In this document: positions 46,279 through 60,907 of the stretch, piece by piece
Layout of the letters: every line of letters starts with the position of its first letter
How positions within the stretch are numbered: position 1 is the first letter of the stretch
Assembly: GCA_905250025.1 (NCBI GenBank)
Contig: CAJNOJ010000030.1
Coordinates: forward strand, 310,001-374,000
Direction of reading: 5' to 3'
From: Adineta ricciae
Lineage: Eukaryota; Rotifera; Eurotatoria; Adinetida; Adinetidae
DNA: 64,000 bases
Translations under genes and position numbers: made by a program
Notes under the pieces: generated by a model
The model's database searches: none
What the model was told of the DNA's origin: nothing
What the model saw: only the letters and a program-made list of their open reading frames with translations

Positions 46279-47957
46279 TGTTTAAAGAAGAAAAGAAATA
46301 ATAATTTTGTGTTTCGTGCGTATTTTGTGTTTAAATGTGAGTGTGTTGATAGAAATTGTATATGTAAGAGGAAGTAGTAAGCAAATAACGTATACAGAAG
46401 TCCCGTGAATATACTGCTAAGAGTCATAGACATCCATGCTTAGGTAATAAAATTTTCACAATGATTAGATTGGATTCGTTTTAATAACAAGATAAAGACC
46501 AATAAAATATTTGTTAATAGCAACAGAACAACATACAGCGGTGGTGTTATTTGTCGTTTTTTCCTACCTGTTCTCCCATAGACGTTGTCTTTAAATCTGA
46601 AATGAGGCCGTAAAAGGTGTTATATGATTTATGCTATAATATGAAAGTTTATCACGTCTCATTCACAGTCTCCTACGGCACCAGACGCTTTCGAAACTGT
46701 CGACGTCTGAAAGGCTTCGTTTCTGCAGTGAATTTGAGAGTGCACAATTGGGTCTTCACTTTACTCGTCTAAGTATTGAAGTAACTATAGGACAATTGTG
46801 GTTTGCCACACTGTCACCCTTGATATGAACAATTTATCAAGGTGAGTTCATTGACAAATCAAACTTCGATTCAATATACATGCATACAAACATATAGACG
46901 AGTTAGTATAGCATTGCAATCGAATCAGTAACGAATGATATTTATTATTAGTACAGAGAATATTCATAGAGCGCGATTGAATTACAAATTTTTGTTGTTG
47001 TCAGATGTGAATTAAACACATCGATTCCATAGTCCATGCTTCACCGGCATTATACGATAACCTAGAAGATCTTCCAATAGATGTCTCCTATAATCGAGGC
47101 AGTTGTAAAGAATGCAATCAATGCCATATAACTATGCTACTCAACAATGTTAGAGAGAATGCCAGAACATGGAGATAATCTGAAATTGCAATGAATTCAA
47201 CTACATCAAGTAAAAAGAAATAAAGAAATTCGATATCAATATCTTCGAAACATGTTTTCGTGATTTTCATGGTCATTCTAGTAGAAAGTATTCATGAAAT
47301 GTTGATATGGAGTGTGTTAAACATTCATTGTCCACTAGTTGAATAACAAGTGATTCGTATAGAACAGTGGTGTCTAACCCGAAACTTGAATTCGAGTATT
47401 TAATTATTCCTGTGTTCACCGCCTCCCTACACATCGACCTTTCTCTCCTTCTCACAATGCTAGTCTTCGTTTAATTCTTCTTTGCGGCAGTGCCTTATTT
47501 TTGAAATAGTTCATATGTTGACTTGGTATGAATAACTTTCAATTGACATGGTGATACATTCGACAAAGTAATAAAAACTAGAAAAAGATATCTTATCCAA
47601 GTGACGAAAAACTTTCAAAGATCTCTGAATCGTTCAATTTGAGATTGAGGTAAGATTGCTTCTAGCTGATCAGATGTGTCATTGTAATCGATTCGTATAA
47701 ACGCCAATCAGTAGAATGGATCGAAGTAATTTCTTTCAAATATCACGTTGAATTTCGCGATGTTCAAAACATCGGTGAAAAGCTGCTTCATATCAGTGAT
47801 TCTCATGTATATGTATTTCTATGATTGCATATGCAATGCTTTTAGATGTGGTTTAGTACTCGATTTCAATGAAGAATAGTGTTGTATCTTTTTGATTTGC
47901 TCAGTTTTTGAGCATCTGTGAAAGGCGAAGCGTATGCGCATCATTGTCTTATTTTCT

Positions 47958-48010
47958 GATTGGTCAAAAGATGATGACCAACAGAATTTCAAATAAATTA
48001 TATAAAAAAC
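47958..48010 (+). promoter_or_regulatory. putative PABP core promoter (ATTGG and TATA-like elements)
   Basis: An inverted CCAAT box (gattggtc, 47958-47965) stands 30-odd bases before a TATA-like tatataaaaaa (about 47999-48009), some 430 bases before the PABP ATG. The arrangement is plausible, but no transcription start is visible from sequence. Confidence 0.3.
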
Positions 48011-48247
48011 TTGAAAATTTCTTATAAATTTCTGTAGAAAAAAATATTATTATACAAAATTATATTTTTTCCTCATAAATGAAGAAAATTCGTTTACAAA
48101 AAATGTTTTATGGAAAATTCTCTCTCATTAGCCTTCCTACATCGTACATCGTCACTGTCTTCTCCACCCACGTTAATCAGATTTTCTCTTTCGTCACTTT
48201 ACTAGTGTGTGTAGTCGTGTGTGTGCGTGTGCGCAGTCTCTTGTTGG

Positions 48248-48439
48248 TACAAAAAAAAGTACAAAAAAATCTATAAAACTTTTCTCAAATTTCACCTTTG
48301 TGTGAACCAAAAAAAACGTAAAATCTCTTTCAAAAGCAGAAAATACGTTAACTACCCAATCAACTCTATTAACTCTTTAAACAAAATATACATTCAAAAA
48401 AGTCGAAAAACCCAACAACAGTGCTGAATAACAAAAAAT
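48248..48439 (+). promoter_or_regulatory. A-rich 5' leader of PABP, possible autoregulatory element
   Basis: The leader contains repeated oligo(A) runs: eight at 48251, seven at 48263, eight at 48309 and several shorter ones up to the ATG. In animals, PABP mRNA carries an oligo(A)-rich 5' UTR that PABP itself binds to repress translation. The same arrangement here suggests autoregulation. Confidence 0.45.
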
Positions 48440-49892
<1,453 letters not shown>

Positions 49893-49893
49893 N
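49893..49893. other. single N, left junction of misplaced block
   Basis: One undetermined base separates the PABP linker (ending in ccgcaac) from the start of copy B. A lone N exactly at an abrupt change of gene content is the mark of an assembly join. Confidence 0.9.
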
Positions 49894-50149
49894 GATTATT
49901 AAGAATAGAAAACGAAGAAAAATTCTTCATCCATATTTGTTTGATAGAAGATTCTTCGTTTTTTTTTGCAGCTGTTATCTATCTAAAAATCACACGATAA
50001 ATTCCATCATTCATCGCTATAAATATGAGATTGACATGTTGTTTAGATGGTACTGATCAAGGACAAAAGACAAAATCGAGCTCATTCTTTTTTTTTCCCG
50101 TTGTATATTTGAAATCGCGGTAACTAACAAGAAAAATAGAAAATGTTCG

Positions 50150-53100
50150 TCAAGAGATGAACGTCTTTTTGGTTAATGTTGCACGTTCCTAGAATGACAT
50201 CGACGGAAAGAGATAAATATATATTGAAGAATTTTGGTAATTACCTTGCCGTCAGGGTTGATTAATGTTGTGACAATATGTGAACCTGTATGCCATGTTG
50301 ATACAGACGTAGCAATTAGATCATCGTTATTTTTCAGTTCAGATTCGAATGCTTTGGCTAAGATCTAAATAGAATCGATTGAAGAGGATGAAAGGATGGA
50401 TGCCAAGGTTATGAGGATTACTTTAAGTGAATGGTTCGCTTTGAGAGGAGCATGTTCAGGAAATGTGAAATGTATTTTCTCGCCCGTATTGTTTTCTTGA
50501 CATATTATCCAATTAGTAAGATCAATATTTTTTGACTGGCTGGTGTTATCGACAACGATGTAATGTCCTTGCGTATGACATTCAGATATACTAATGGGGC
50601 CTTTAGCAGACTTTTGAAATGTTACACGAGATTGAAGTGCTAGGAAAGAAAGATACAAAACAGTAAACTATACTTGCTTATAGTGCTTCAAAAGTTCCCA
50701 GAACTAATTGTTATGGCATTGTATTGGACATTTCCTGTCTTCTAATCTATTTTTTGTACGCTCTGTGGAATTAAGTAATATGTGTTGAATTAATAAGCTT
50801 GATTGTCATTCTCGCTAAGATACTCTACCTGTTGTTTGGTTACACGACTCTGAATACATCTAAGTATTTATGAATACGGTGGCTTCCTCTTAGATGACTA
50901 AGCTTGCCGACGCTCAACTTCGAAGATTCTTTCTTGAATAACTTTTTCTTGATGCATTCGACTATTCGGTAGAATTATCACCTGCCTCAAGCTCTACTCG
51001 CTGGCAAGTAATGACTCGGAAATCTCTAAATGGGGGTTAATCGAATGCTATTTCCGGAAACTTTTCGATCACGCAAGTAGATCAAAAGATAGTTCTATCA
51101 CTAGACATACGTCCATCTGATCCTTCTGTAGTTGTTGTAACTGTATTGACGTTGTTTAACCAAGTTGATGGTATCTGTTGATTACTCTTTTGAATAGACA
51201 ATGATGACATACTAGTTGGATTCGGAGAACTTGGTTTCAAAAGTGGATTGGACGAAAGATCAGTTTCTATCGATGGGCATAGTTGTGCATCGTTGGGCGT
51301 TGATGTCGATAGACGAAATGTAATTTCATCACAATTAATATTCATTGTAATAGGTAATGACACGCCACGTTCACGTTCACATATCAGAAAAATACTTTCT
51401 TCAGGACTTGAACATACTTTATTTTGTAGTTGTTCGTGTTCCGTCAGTTCCATTTGTCTCTGTGGTCGAGCTATGGATGAAGGACATGTTTGATAGCTAT
51501 CTGCTTCGGAAATATCAAATGCGAGTTCATTTGCTGGCTGGTTGAATGCATCGAGTGTGTCTGGTCGTAGTGGTATACCTGTGGTTAAGATTTCAGTCGG
51601 AATCGAATTCATAGTTTGATCGCGATGAGGTTGGAATGATAGTGGACGTCGTAGAGAGTCAGACACTGGTGCAGCAATCTATAGAATGAAATAGAAAGAA
51701 ACAGTGAGTGTTATGTGTAGATGTTTAGAAACATGATCTAGAATGATAGTCAGCTTCTTCATATGTGTTCTCATCTTTGAACTATTATTCGGTCTGTGAT
51801 GAGTATGTGTTTATTTAGAAATGATTAATCAAAATATGTCTACCGCCTCTCATATAAGAACGAGATGCACATTCACATGTGTTCGATATAGGTCATAAGC
51901 TTGACTAATTTCAAATTGCATGGTTCACACCCATGGTAAATGAATAGTATGTAATCATCTTTATGAGAGAATTTAAGATAAGTTCTGTGTCTTACTCGTG
52001 TTCTGACAACTCCTTTGGTTTCATCATCTGCATCGTAGTCGATTGGTAAACTTGTATCACCCTCATCTGTTGTTGTTCGCCACAGACCAGGATATCCTGG
52101 TATAATATAAACATCATCAAGTTGCTGCTTCGCTAGTGCTGGTGAACTTTCATGGCTCGATGGTGTAGTAACAAGATCGTAACGATGATAACGTTCATCA
52201 TGAGTACTTATACTACTACTTGTTTCTGTTGTTTTATCACTAATACGATGAATATTTGTTAGGTCATGTTCTTCGAATTCTTCATCGACATCTTCGTCAG
52301 TACTACTTGTATCTAAATTTTTTAGTCGACATGGCGATGAACGATAGAGTCTTCGGTAGAGTATGTCGTCTGATTGCGATGTTAGATTATCCGATGCATC
52401 AAATTCGGTTAAATCATCGTCTTTGAGTGCCGATCGATGAGCTACAGGTAGTGGTTGTAGAAAACGTTTTTCTTCTCTAATGGCATAGTTCGGCATATCT
52501 TCTGATATCGGTATGACTGGTAAACGATCTTGCGAGGAATCATGCATTTGATGTATTGCATAAGAAACATAGCGATCTGAACTAGTGATAGGAGACGATG
52601 TCGTTGAACTTGTCGATTTCTCTTGTGGACGAAAATGTTGATCAAGTGACAAGGGTGAAGCAATACTATGACCACGTAGAGCGTGAATTAATTCAAAAGA
52701 ATTCGGTTCGGTATTTGTCGGAGATATTCGCCCAAGATCAACGTTTAGGTTCGGTACAACATTTTCATATTCACTATTCGTCGATGTCTAAATAAGATAA
52801 ACGTAATGATTTTGCCTGCAGTAACACACATGAGTCGACATACCAACTGTTGTAACACATCATTATCAATCTAAACGGAAACAAACAACTAGATCAGTTT
52901 CACATTCAACATATAATTATCTTACTTCTATGGTTATCGGTTCCAAAACAACTGGATCTTCACTGATGCGATCAGTTGTTTCAGACTGCGATGAAACTAT
53001 TTCGGTGGTGTTATTCATCAATTTTTGAACAATATTTTCATGATGATTATCAGCAGGTTTCAGTTCACTCTGACGGAAAGAAAGAAGATTTTAAAACAGA

Positions 53101-56100
53101 CAAAAAAATAGAATATTACCATTTCCTTCGTTGCTAAAATATCGGTATTCTCTAGAGCAACTGCACTGGTGGATGATGGAGGAAATTGACTAGTGTCTTC
53201 CGTAGTCAGTTTCTATATTGTAAGAATTAGAAACGAGACGAAAAGAATGAACATTACGTACTTTGGAAATTATTGTTGTGGGGCTGGCTCGCTCTTCTGA
53301 AGCTAAAGTCGGAGATTTTTCATAAGGGGCAATCTGTTCGACTTCTTCCAATAGAAAAGATCCAGTAGGTACGATTTGGATTTCGGAAGCCTAAATAAAG
53401 AATTGTACAGAAATATTAGGTTTTTTTTCAATAGAATTACTTTGTTGATCACTGGTTGATCGCGTGTCAGAGAAAAAGAAGTAGAACACACCATACTTGC
53501 AAGTGTATCGTCAACACTGACAAATGATGGTGTCGCATCTTCTAATCTCTCGTCAGCAATCGAAGTATCCTAAATATACCGATCGAAACATACTTATACA
53601 GTAGAGATGACATACCGTTAATTCAATTGATGCATATTCAATTTCAGAGATATCTTCTTGACTTCTCATATCGATTTCGTTGCCAGGCATAACATTTATT
53701 TCTAACGCCTCCAAGTCCGTTTGGATAGCCGGTGTCGTTGAGCTTGATGCATCATTGATCATAATGGGCACATCAGCGTCACTTACAACATAAGGGGCAA
53801 AATCAGTGGTAGACTCTTCCGGAGCGCCAGTACTCGCAGATGGAATAACACTGATTGCTTGCATTTCTTCGACAGGCGAAAGAATCTAAAACTTTAGACG
53901 TAGTATAAGATTCCCTTGTCGTTATCTTACCGGTTCTGCAACTGATGGAGTTTTCACATCGACAAAATTTCGTTGTTCTGCTTTTGCTTCAATCTCATTC
54001 AATAGAATTGTTTCTTGTGTAGCTTCAGCTGGCAGCGTATTTGTCGATTCTGTTAAATTTATTGCACTATCATTCAATTGTTCACTGGAGGACGGAGTAG
54101 GTGACTTCTAAAAAGTTGATTGCAAGAGTACTAGTATTAATGACATATTATTTTCATTACCTTCATATCTTTCGTGAAAATCGATTCTACAGAAAGAATC
54201 GTTGGTAGATTCTCTTGTTTTTGTGTTGATGAATCGTTCGTTACTGACTTATGCTTTTCATGTGTTTCTGTAATTTCCTTATTTCGATTGGTATCATACT
54301 GAAGAGAGTGATCTGTTTCTTGATCGTTCATTCCCACCGGAGTCTTCATTTGCATGCTTGTTACGACATTCGGGATATCTTCCATATGCGACGTAATTGA
54401 TGTCGAAATGGTTTGACGAAGAGCAGTCAAAATAGATTGTTCAATACTTTCAGAATCAATTTCTGGTGCATTCTATTATAAGAAAATAACGTAAAGAAAG
54501 CAGACATACACAAAGATCTTAATAAGTGTTAACATACTTCTACAAATTGTGTATGATCACCCAAATAACCATGATAGACATCACTACTTATGTAGCGATT
54601 ACTAATCAAGTCTGACAATCGATCGATGGGACTGACAATTGTTGGAAACGGTGGTGGCATTATAATTGCTTCATCTTCTATGATATTAACTGGTGGTATG
54701 CTAATTTCATTTTGATTTGCTTCATTCTCTGGCACTAGTTGGACACCAGTTTCTATATTGACGGGATGTTCTTCAGCAGATGAAGCACCCTGTTGAAACG
54801 ACTCAGTTGTAGCGACGAGTTGAGGATTAAGAGCATCTTTTGTGATATTTAGTGGTTCATCTTGACCAATTTGAAAGTCGCCTGAATCTAGTGAGGTTGT
54901 TCGTCGATCAGCAAATTCTGAAGAACTTGATGATGCTTCGATCGAACTGATCGATTTGATTTGTCGCACATGAAATTTAGTTCGGATCTTTAGTGGAGCA
55001 AGTTGAAGTTTAACCGTACTAGCTTCTGGAATCTGCGGTGCATCAGGAATGGTTTCTGCCACCGCTGGCTGGCTCAATAGATGTTCCTGAACAACATCTT
55101 GGATGTCGGAAACAAATGCTTCGGCAGAAATTGATGAAACGGGTTTGTTGGATTCATATATGTGCTCCTGTTCGGTCAAATTCGTTGATGATTCAGAAGG
55201 CACGCGTTCTTCCATTATATGTTGATTATCATTATCTGCGACGTCTGTCGCTATTTCTGCGTGAGTTTCTTTCATTTGATTTTCACCCATCGAACTCGCC
55301 TTATTAATCTTGATACTGTCGATTACTAACGGGATTTCCTGTTGTCGTTCGGTTGTCAATGCCATCGTCGCAGTTTGCCTAGTATCATTCGACAATGTCA
55401 GAGTTCGATCTTCATCGATCGGTTCAGTTTCCACTTCTTCTTTGATCTGTTCAATCGAAGGTGGTTTGGAAATGTCCATTGGGGGAGTCATTTCCTTGTC
55501 TAGATCTATAATAGCAGTAATAATCTTACTGTAAGAATCACCACGAATCATGTCCTTTCTTTTCGCTCGTTGTATACATGGTTTCTTAATGAGTCCGGGC
55601 AGTTTTTGCGTTTCAACCCGTTTCGGTGGTAGTGTTGGGGAACTATCCGAAGAAACTTCATGATCGACCACGTTTTTGTTTGGACTCATACTACTCAACG
55701 TAGAATGTATGGGTGATACGCTTGCGAGAATGTCCGAAATTTCGTTAATTAATGTGTCATATTTCGTAATAGTATTTTCGAGCATTTCAATAGGTCTAGC
55801 AGCAACGTCAGACAGGTCAACCGATGGCGCACGTTCTCGTTCGGGTTTTGTTTCTGTAGGCGTTATAGCTGATTCCAATGTAGACGTCATAACTGGTGTT
55901 GGATGAGTATCTTCATCGATAAACATTAGAGATGCGTTCAATTTTTCAGCCTTTTCTAGATTAACATCGTCTTGGTTGGTGTCATTGACTAATGATGACT
56001 GTCGTGATACAGAAGGTTTCGGTGACGACGATAGTGATGGAATAAGATCAGTAGGTGGTGCCATTATAGCAATATTTTCATACGGCGACTCAGAACGATC

Positions 56101-58921
56101 AGTAACTAGATATGCGGATGAAGACAGTTGTGGCTGAACATCAGTTATTTCCTTCGACGATGAATAATTGGAATCCGATAGTTGGTTTTCAAATGACGAC
56201 GAGTCTTTAGATGAAACAGACAAAAGGTTAGATGAAGGTGCTGAAATTAGATTGGCGCGATCGAAAGAATTCGATGTTAGTATACTATTCACTGGATTAA
56301 AACGAGTTTCGCTCGTTCTAAATTCATTGTCCGTAGATAAATCTATTCGCCTCGATACCGATGGTAGTGGTTCAACATTCGCAAAGATCGGAGTCGTTAA
56401 GCGATACATAGATCTCCTGGGATTTGGTTTTGGAGCAAACATAGATAGATAGGCATCTGTATAGTCTGAGCTTGGTGGTGTGATGGATTTTCGACGTCGA
56501 AGTCCTCGTATGTGACTAGCCTCGTAAAAAGTCTTCGCCTTGAAACTTCGAGTTTGAATAACATCACCTTCATTCCATTGTTGTGACCACGAATGTTCAA
56601 CGATGGACGTCCATGGAATATTCGAACTAATCGTCAATGGACGTCGATGTCTACCATAGACTTTGTCGAATATGGTCGTTTCCGTTTGAGTTGACTCCAC
56701 AGATCTGAATGGTACACAAGGTGTCAGAATTGAATAGTTATTTCTGAGAACTACAAATAGAATGAATAGCAACAAATATGCAATATGATGAGTAGAAATG
56801 TTCGTCTGTTACTTGGACCGCTGCTAGGTTTCGTGCGGAACCGTGGATATGAATCTGCATATGGCCTTTCACTCTGTAAATGATTGAGTGGTTGTGTTGA
56901 TAATGGTGCAAGACTTGCGCTAGAATTTACACATAGGAGAATATTGTGTAAAAGGTGAAATAGAACACTATATATATCGTACCTGTGCTCTCTTCCGTCA
57001 AGTAATTTCCGATAACCAGCAATTTCTGAATGAAGAGATGATTTTGTTGAAATTACATCAGTATAATCTCGATCTAATTCATCGAGACGTGCTTGTAAAT
57101 CTTGTATTTGATGATAATGTTCGTCCGTTGCACGAATTTGACCGTCTCGTTCTGAACGAATCGATTTTTCCAACTCTCGAATACGATTTTCAATACTTCC
57201 ATTCTACAACAATCAAAGAACCAAAGCTTGTCTCTATGCAAAAGAGAAGAAACGCAACTAAATTACTCTTTGTCGCATCGCTGCTATATCCTGTCGAGAT
57301 TCTGCCATCAATACTTCTAATTTTCGAAATTCATCTTTGCTACGAACATTTTCTGTTTGTTCAATAGCTCGACAGGATTGTACGTCTTGTATCTAGTAGA
57401 ACAGAAACAGTGAGCACTTCAAGTTCGATTTATTCCTACTGCTTGCGCGACTTTCCATTGATACCACGCTTCTAATTCATTTCGTAGATGATAATTCCGT
57501 TGATCATATTCTGCACGGATTGTTTTAATCGCCGTCGATAACTGATGTTCGAATAGATTGGTTGGATCGAATGATACATTGATTAAACTTATTTGTTTAA
57601 TTTGTTCAATTTTTTGTGCATGAAGACGTTTCAAAAGTTCAATCTCCTCTTCGAGTTTTTCTTTTTGATTTTCTAATTGAACTCGTGTAATGATTTCATG
57701 ATCTAATTCTTTGGTTATCTGTTGAATATCTAAGATAAGATTTTGAGAGGTCATTCGATAACGTTTCTGTTCTTCTTGTAAATCATCTAGACAGACAAAG
57801 TGCGTACGCGTTTGATTATCATGATAAAATATCAAGAATTATCTGCCCATATCGATGTTCGCCTTGGATTCTGATGAAAGAAGCAAAACTTACTTAGACG
57901 ACGATGAAATAGATGGATATCTGCTTCGTTGTCGCATATCTGCTTTTGTAACTGGTCGATTTTTCGTCGATCGGAGCCTTTTCCAACTAGTGATGTAAAT
58001 CTAGAAAAGCAAAATCGAAAATTTCGCTTTCGATTGCAACAGAGATCTGTTTCTTGTTTCGAACATACTTGTCTTTTAATTGTGTAAGTTCTTGTTCGGC
58101 ATGTCTCACGCGAAGGTCAGCTTCGATACGATCTTTTTCAGTATCATCTATGATATGGCATGCTTCACGTACTTCGATTTCGTACATTTCTTTCAATCGA
58201 TGTTTTTGCGAAGTCCATTGTGAACTAAAAGTAGTTGTTGTATTTACAGATCATTCTCCGAAAGATGATTTCACAAAAACAAAATCTACCGTATTTGATC
58301 GATTTCGAGTTGAAGTTTCCGGTTTTGACCTTCTAAAAATCGCACGCGTTCAACATAGGCAGCAAATCGATGATTAAGATAGTTCATATCATGTACGTCC
58401 GGCTTCTCAGTTTCTCTAAAAACAATACACAATTTGAAAATCATTGAACGATTATCGATGATATTAGACAGAAATTATCTTCGATATGTTTGTTTTCTCT
58501 CTCAATAACAACAGACAGATCTGTCTATCATCTTCCGAAGATTTCCTCTTTATTCCTTCGTGGAAATCAACCCTTCGTTCGCTTCTTTTATAATCAAAGT
58601 AACAATTAACATCATTGACGACAGACACATTGTCTAAAACATAGTAACACATGCTGGCAAACCCGATTGACTCTTTCTTCTCATCCTATTCCGTATTGAA
58701 TTACATGCTTAGAAAGGAAGAAAATGAGTATTGCTATGATAATCAATAAGTAAACAGATAATTAATTGAGCGAGTTATGTAAGAAGATTTTGATCATTGA
58801 ATCTATCCTGCGACGCTTACCGAATTGCAATAACAGTCGTCGTCGCTTTGCTACCATTCGATTTCAGTGGGATACCGAAGGAATTAACTGTTTCGGCAAA
58901 TATTGTATGTTTGGATGACAT
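50150..58921 (-). CDS. giant intermediate filament protein with lamin-tail domain (copy B)
   Basis: Same architecture as the gene at 18901-27701. Exon 1 starts at 58921 (MSSKHTIF). The rod has the same start and end motifs (LDGREHR at its end). The long Ser/Thr/Pro-rich tail includes a main exon from about 56700 to 54538. The lamin-tail domain is at about 50640-50245 (SRVTFQKSAKGPISISECHT), with the stop at 50150. Splice sites match copy A except before the large tail exon: the second of two tandem acceptors (atcag in A) reads atctg here (base 56701). If the 107-base exon 8 is included, the large exon goes out of frame; if it is skipped, the frame is kept (EHR then SVESTQTE). Otherwise no stop or frameshift was noticed. 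Tail substitutions against copy A are numerous. Confidence 0.82.
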
Positions 58922-60859
58922 TCTCGTCGAATAACTTGTAAGCAATTGAAAAGTGATCGAATCTTCTTCGTTGCAAATGGATAATGAAGAAGATTTTACA
59001 AGTAATCAAACTAAAATAAAATATGTTTAAAAAGAAAACAGTTTTCAATTGAACGTCAATTCTACTCGCCTTGTTTGCTAGAAAAATTTTCAAAGCTCGA
59101 GATATATCCGTTGGAAAAGTGTAGATGCTCTGATCTTCGTGAAAAATCATCTATATAACGAGTCCTATTTCTTTCGAGAAAATCGAGAAAAATAGATAAC
59201 ATCTTTCTTCTCTTTCTTCTCATCAAGCGATAGATGTCTTATTTATATTACAAGTGACATATCTATAGTGTCGAAGCAAACAAAGTTAGTTCGAATTTCG
59301 TTAAGAAAAACAATACATTTGTCTATTTCTTCATACACAATTCTATCCATATGATTTAGTTGCATCCTGATAAACTAAGTAAATTATTTGCTTTACTTTC
59401 CTGAGGATATACAATCAAAAGAGAGGAGACGAAGAGAATAAGCCAAACTTGTTTTCCAATATTTACTCACTGGTATCGACATGCCGATATGATAATCGAA
59501 TGTAGTTCATTAACGCACACCGCACTCAATGATTTATGTCTCTATATTTCCAATAGATGATTGAAAGGCTTTCTTCATTTAAGAAAGAAAACATCCAGTT
59601 GGCATATCAAGATGTTTCTTATACTGTAAAAGAACTTTATTCGATGACAGATGACGATATGATAGATGAGTTACTTGTCCACATGAAAAGAGGAGAATTC
59701 AATACACAAACTCAAAATAAAGACTCAGGTTTTTCTCCGAAGGAAAAAGAGTTTGCGGCTATTAGCTAAGAAACGATCTTGACAACATATTTAACATGTC
59801 AATATTTGATTGGAAAGAGTAATCTTAATCGTTATACATCGAGCTAATCTCGAAAAGAATTTTCCAGACGGAAGTAGTTTGAGAGCAGAAAAATGCCGAT
59901 ATTCTATCTGATATGATTCCGTTCTAGACAAGTTCTTACACCGCGCTTGAAAACTCAATACTCTCGAGTAAATGTACGAATGTTTCCTTCATAAATATAC
60001 AAATATTGCCCTATAACTAACTCATTAGTTCCAGTTTAGATGACATACCGTCAAGATATATGTGGTTAATCAGCGTACACATTCATTTATTGAGTCATAC
60101 CAACAACAGCAGCGACTTCGCGTTGTATTTACTTGTTTAGTTCTATTAGGACAACACTTTTCTCTTTTTCAATCTACTAATGATTGTCGTCGTAAGGATA
60201 TATAGAACGTTATCAAGATATAACAAAATGCGAAAGGAAGTTGTTGCTTGTCGCCTTTCCTTCGAAGGAAACGTCCTCTCTATTCTATATTCGCCTATCA
60301 TCTTTCACGCCCGCAACTGTCCTTCTTCCACTGTTTGTTCTATAGATGAAGGCAAGATCAACATAATTGTATGTCTTCAATTGAGAAGACATTGTCTATT
60401 CATTGGTATGGAAACAAATAAGATAGTTATAGCAAGCAAAAAAAGGCCTAATCTCTTTTCTTTATTTCATATATAGATCATCATTAATATGACAAATATT
60501 TTCTTTATTTTATTGCGTCATTTGATGGAAGTATTTGTAGACCTTATATCCTCAAAATAAATCCTGTATAGGAAGTTGTTTTTCTAAATTGATTGACAGT
60601 GATAAATCTGTCGTCGATTCATGTTTAACAAGTGCTCGAACTGTACCAGTTGATCATCGATGAATTTAATGAGATAAAATTAAGATGAATAATTCAATTC
60701 TATCGAGTGCCTTATAGTACGTGTAAGTGTTTATATTTATTTCGATTACAGATAAAATCTAACATATACATTTCTTACTAAAAACAATCAACATAAACAG
60801 ATCCATTCTGAGATGATGGTCGAAAAATAACACGTACAGTTAGATGTAACACTTTTATT
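58922..60859. other. intergenic DNA of copy B
   Basis: Matches 27702-29652. It includes the ORF at 59557. The GA-rich run of copy A near 28200 is shorter here. Few substitutions are seen between about 59770 and 60480. Confidence 0.5.
59557..59769 (+). other. 70-codon ORF, open here but frameshifted in copy A
   Basis: Reads MIERLSSFKKENIQLAYQDV, then a helical acidic stretch (SMTDDDMIDELLVHMKRG), stop at 59769. The ATG follows an acceptor-like ccaatag. No domain was recognised. Its frame is not preserved in copy A, so either it is a dying exon or it never encoded protein. Confidence 0.25.
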
Positions 60860-60906
60860 TTAATTCTGTGAGGTGAATTCACGACGGCTTGACGTATGTG
60901 AATACG
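60860..60906 (-). pseudogene. 3' fragment of IF gene 2 (copy B), cut at the assembly join
   Basis: The last 47 coding bases of an IF gene 2 counterpart, encoding SHTSSRREFTSQN and stop, identical in protein to the end of the gene at 29653. The rest of the gene is missing because the block ends at the N at 60907. It is therefore a truncated contig end, not a true pseudogene. Confidence 0.85.
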
Positions 60907-60907
60907 N
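60907..60907. other. single N, right junction of misplaced block
   Basis: One undetermined base between IF gene 2 coding DNA on one side and PABP linker coding DNA (gcaatggctgcc) on the other. Confidence 0.9.

Larger units (their letters stand above)
46279..48439. other. intergenic between SLC35A and PABP genes
   Basis: About 2.2 kb. The first part is the upstream DNA of the leftward transporter; the last 500 bases look like the promoter and A-rich 5' UTR of PABP. No coding ORF with a domain was found. Confidence 0.45.
49894..60906. repeat. copy B of the 11-kb block, inserted inside PABP
   Basis: This 11,013-base stretch is collinear with 18648-29699 and bounded by single N bases on both sides. 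It starts and stops at arbitrary places: the left end is 256 bases past the IF stop codon and the right end is in the middle of IF gene 2's last exon. No target-site duplication, terminal repeat or transposase is present. Best explained as an allelic or homeologous contig placed in a scaffold gap. Confidence 0.93.

Noticed and set aside
49894-60906. Block as a transposon or other mobile element inserted in PABP
   Set aside because: No terminal repeats, target-site duplication, transposase or reverse transcriptase; ends lie at single N bases and inside an exon.
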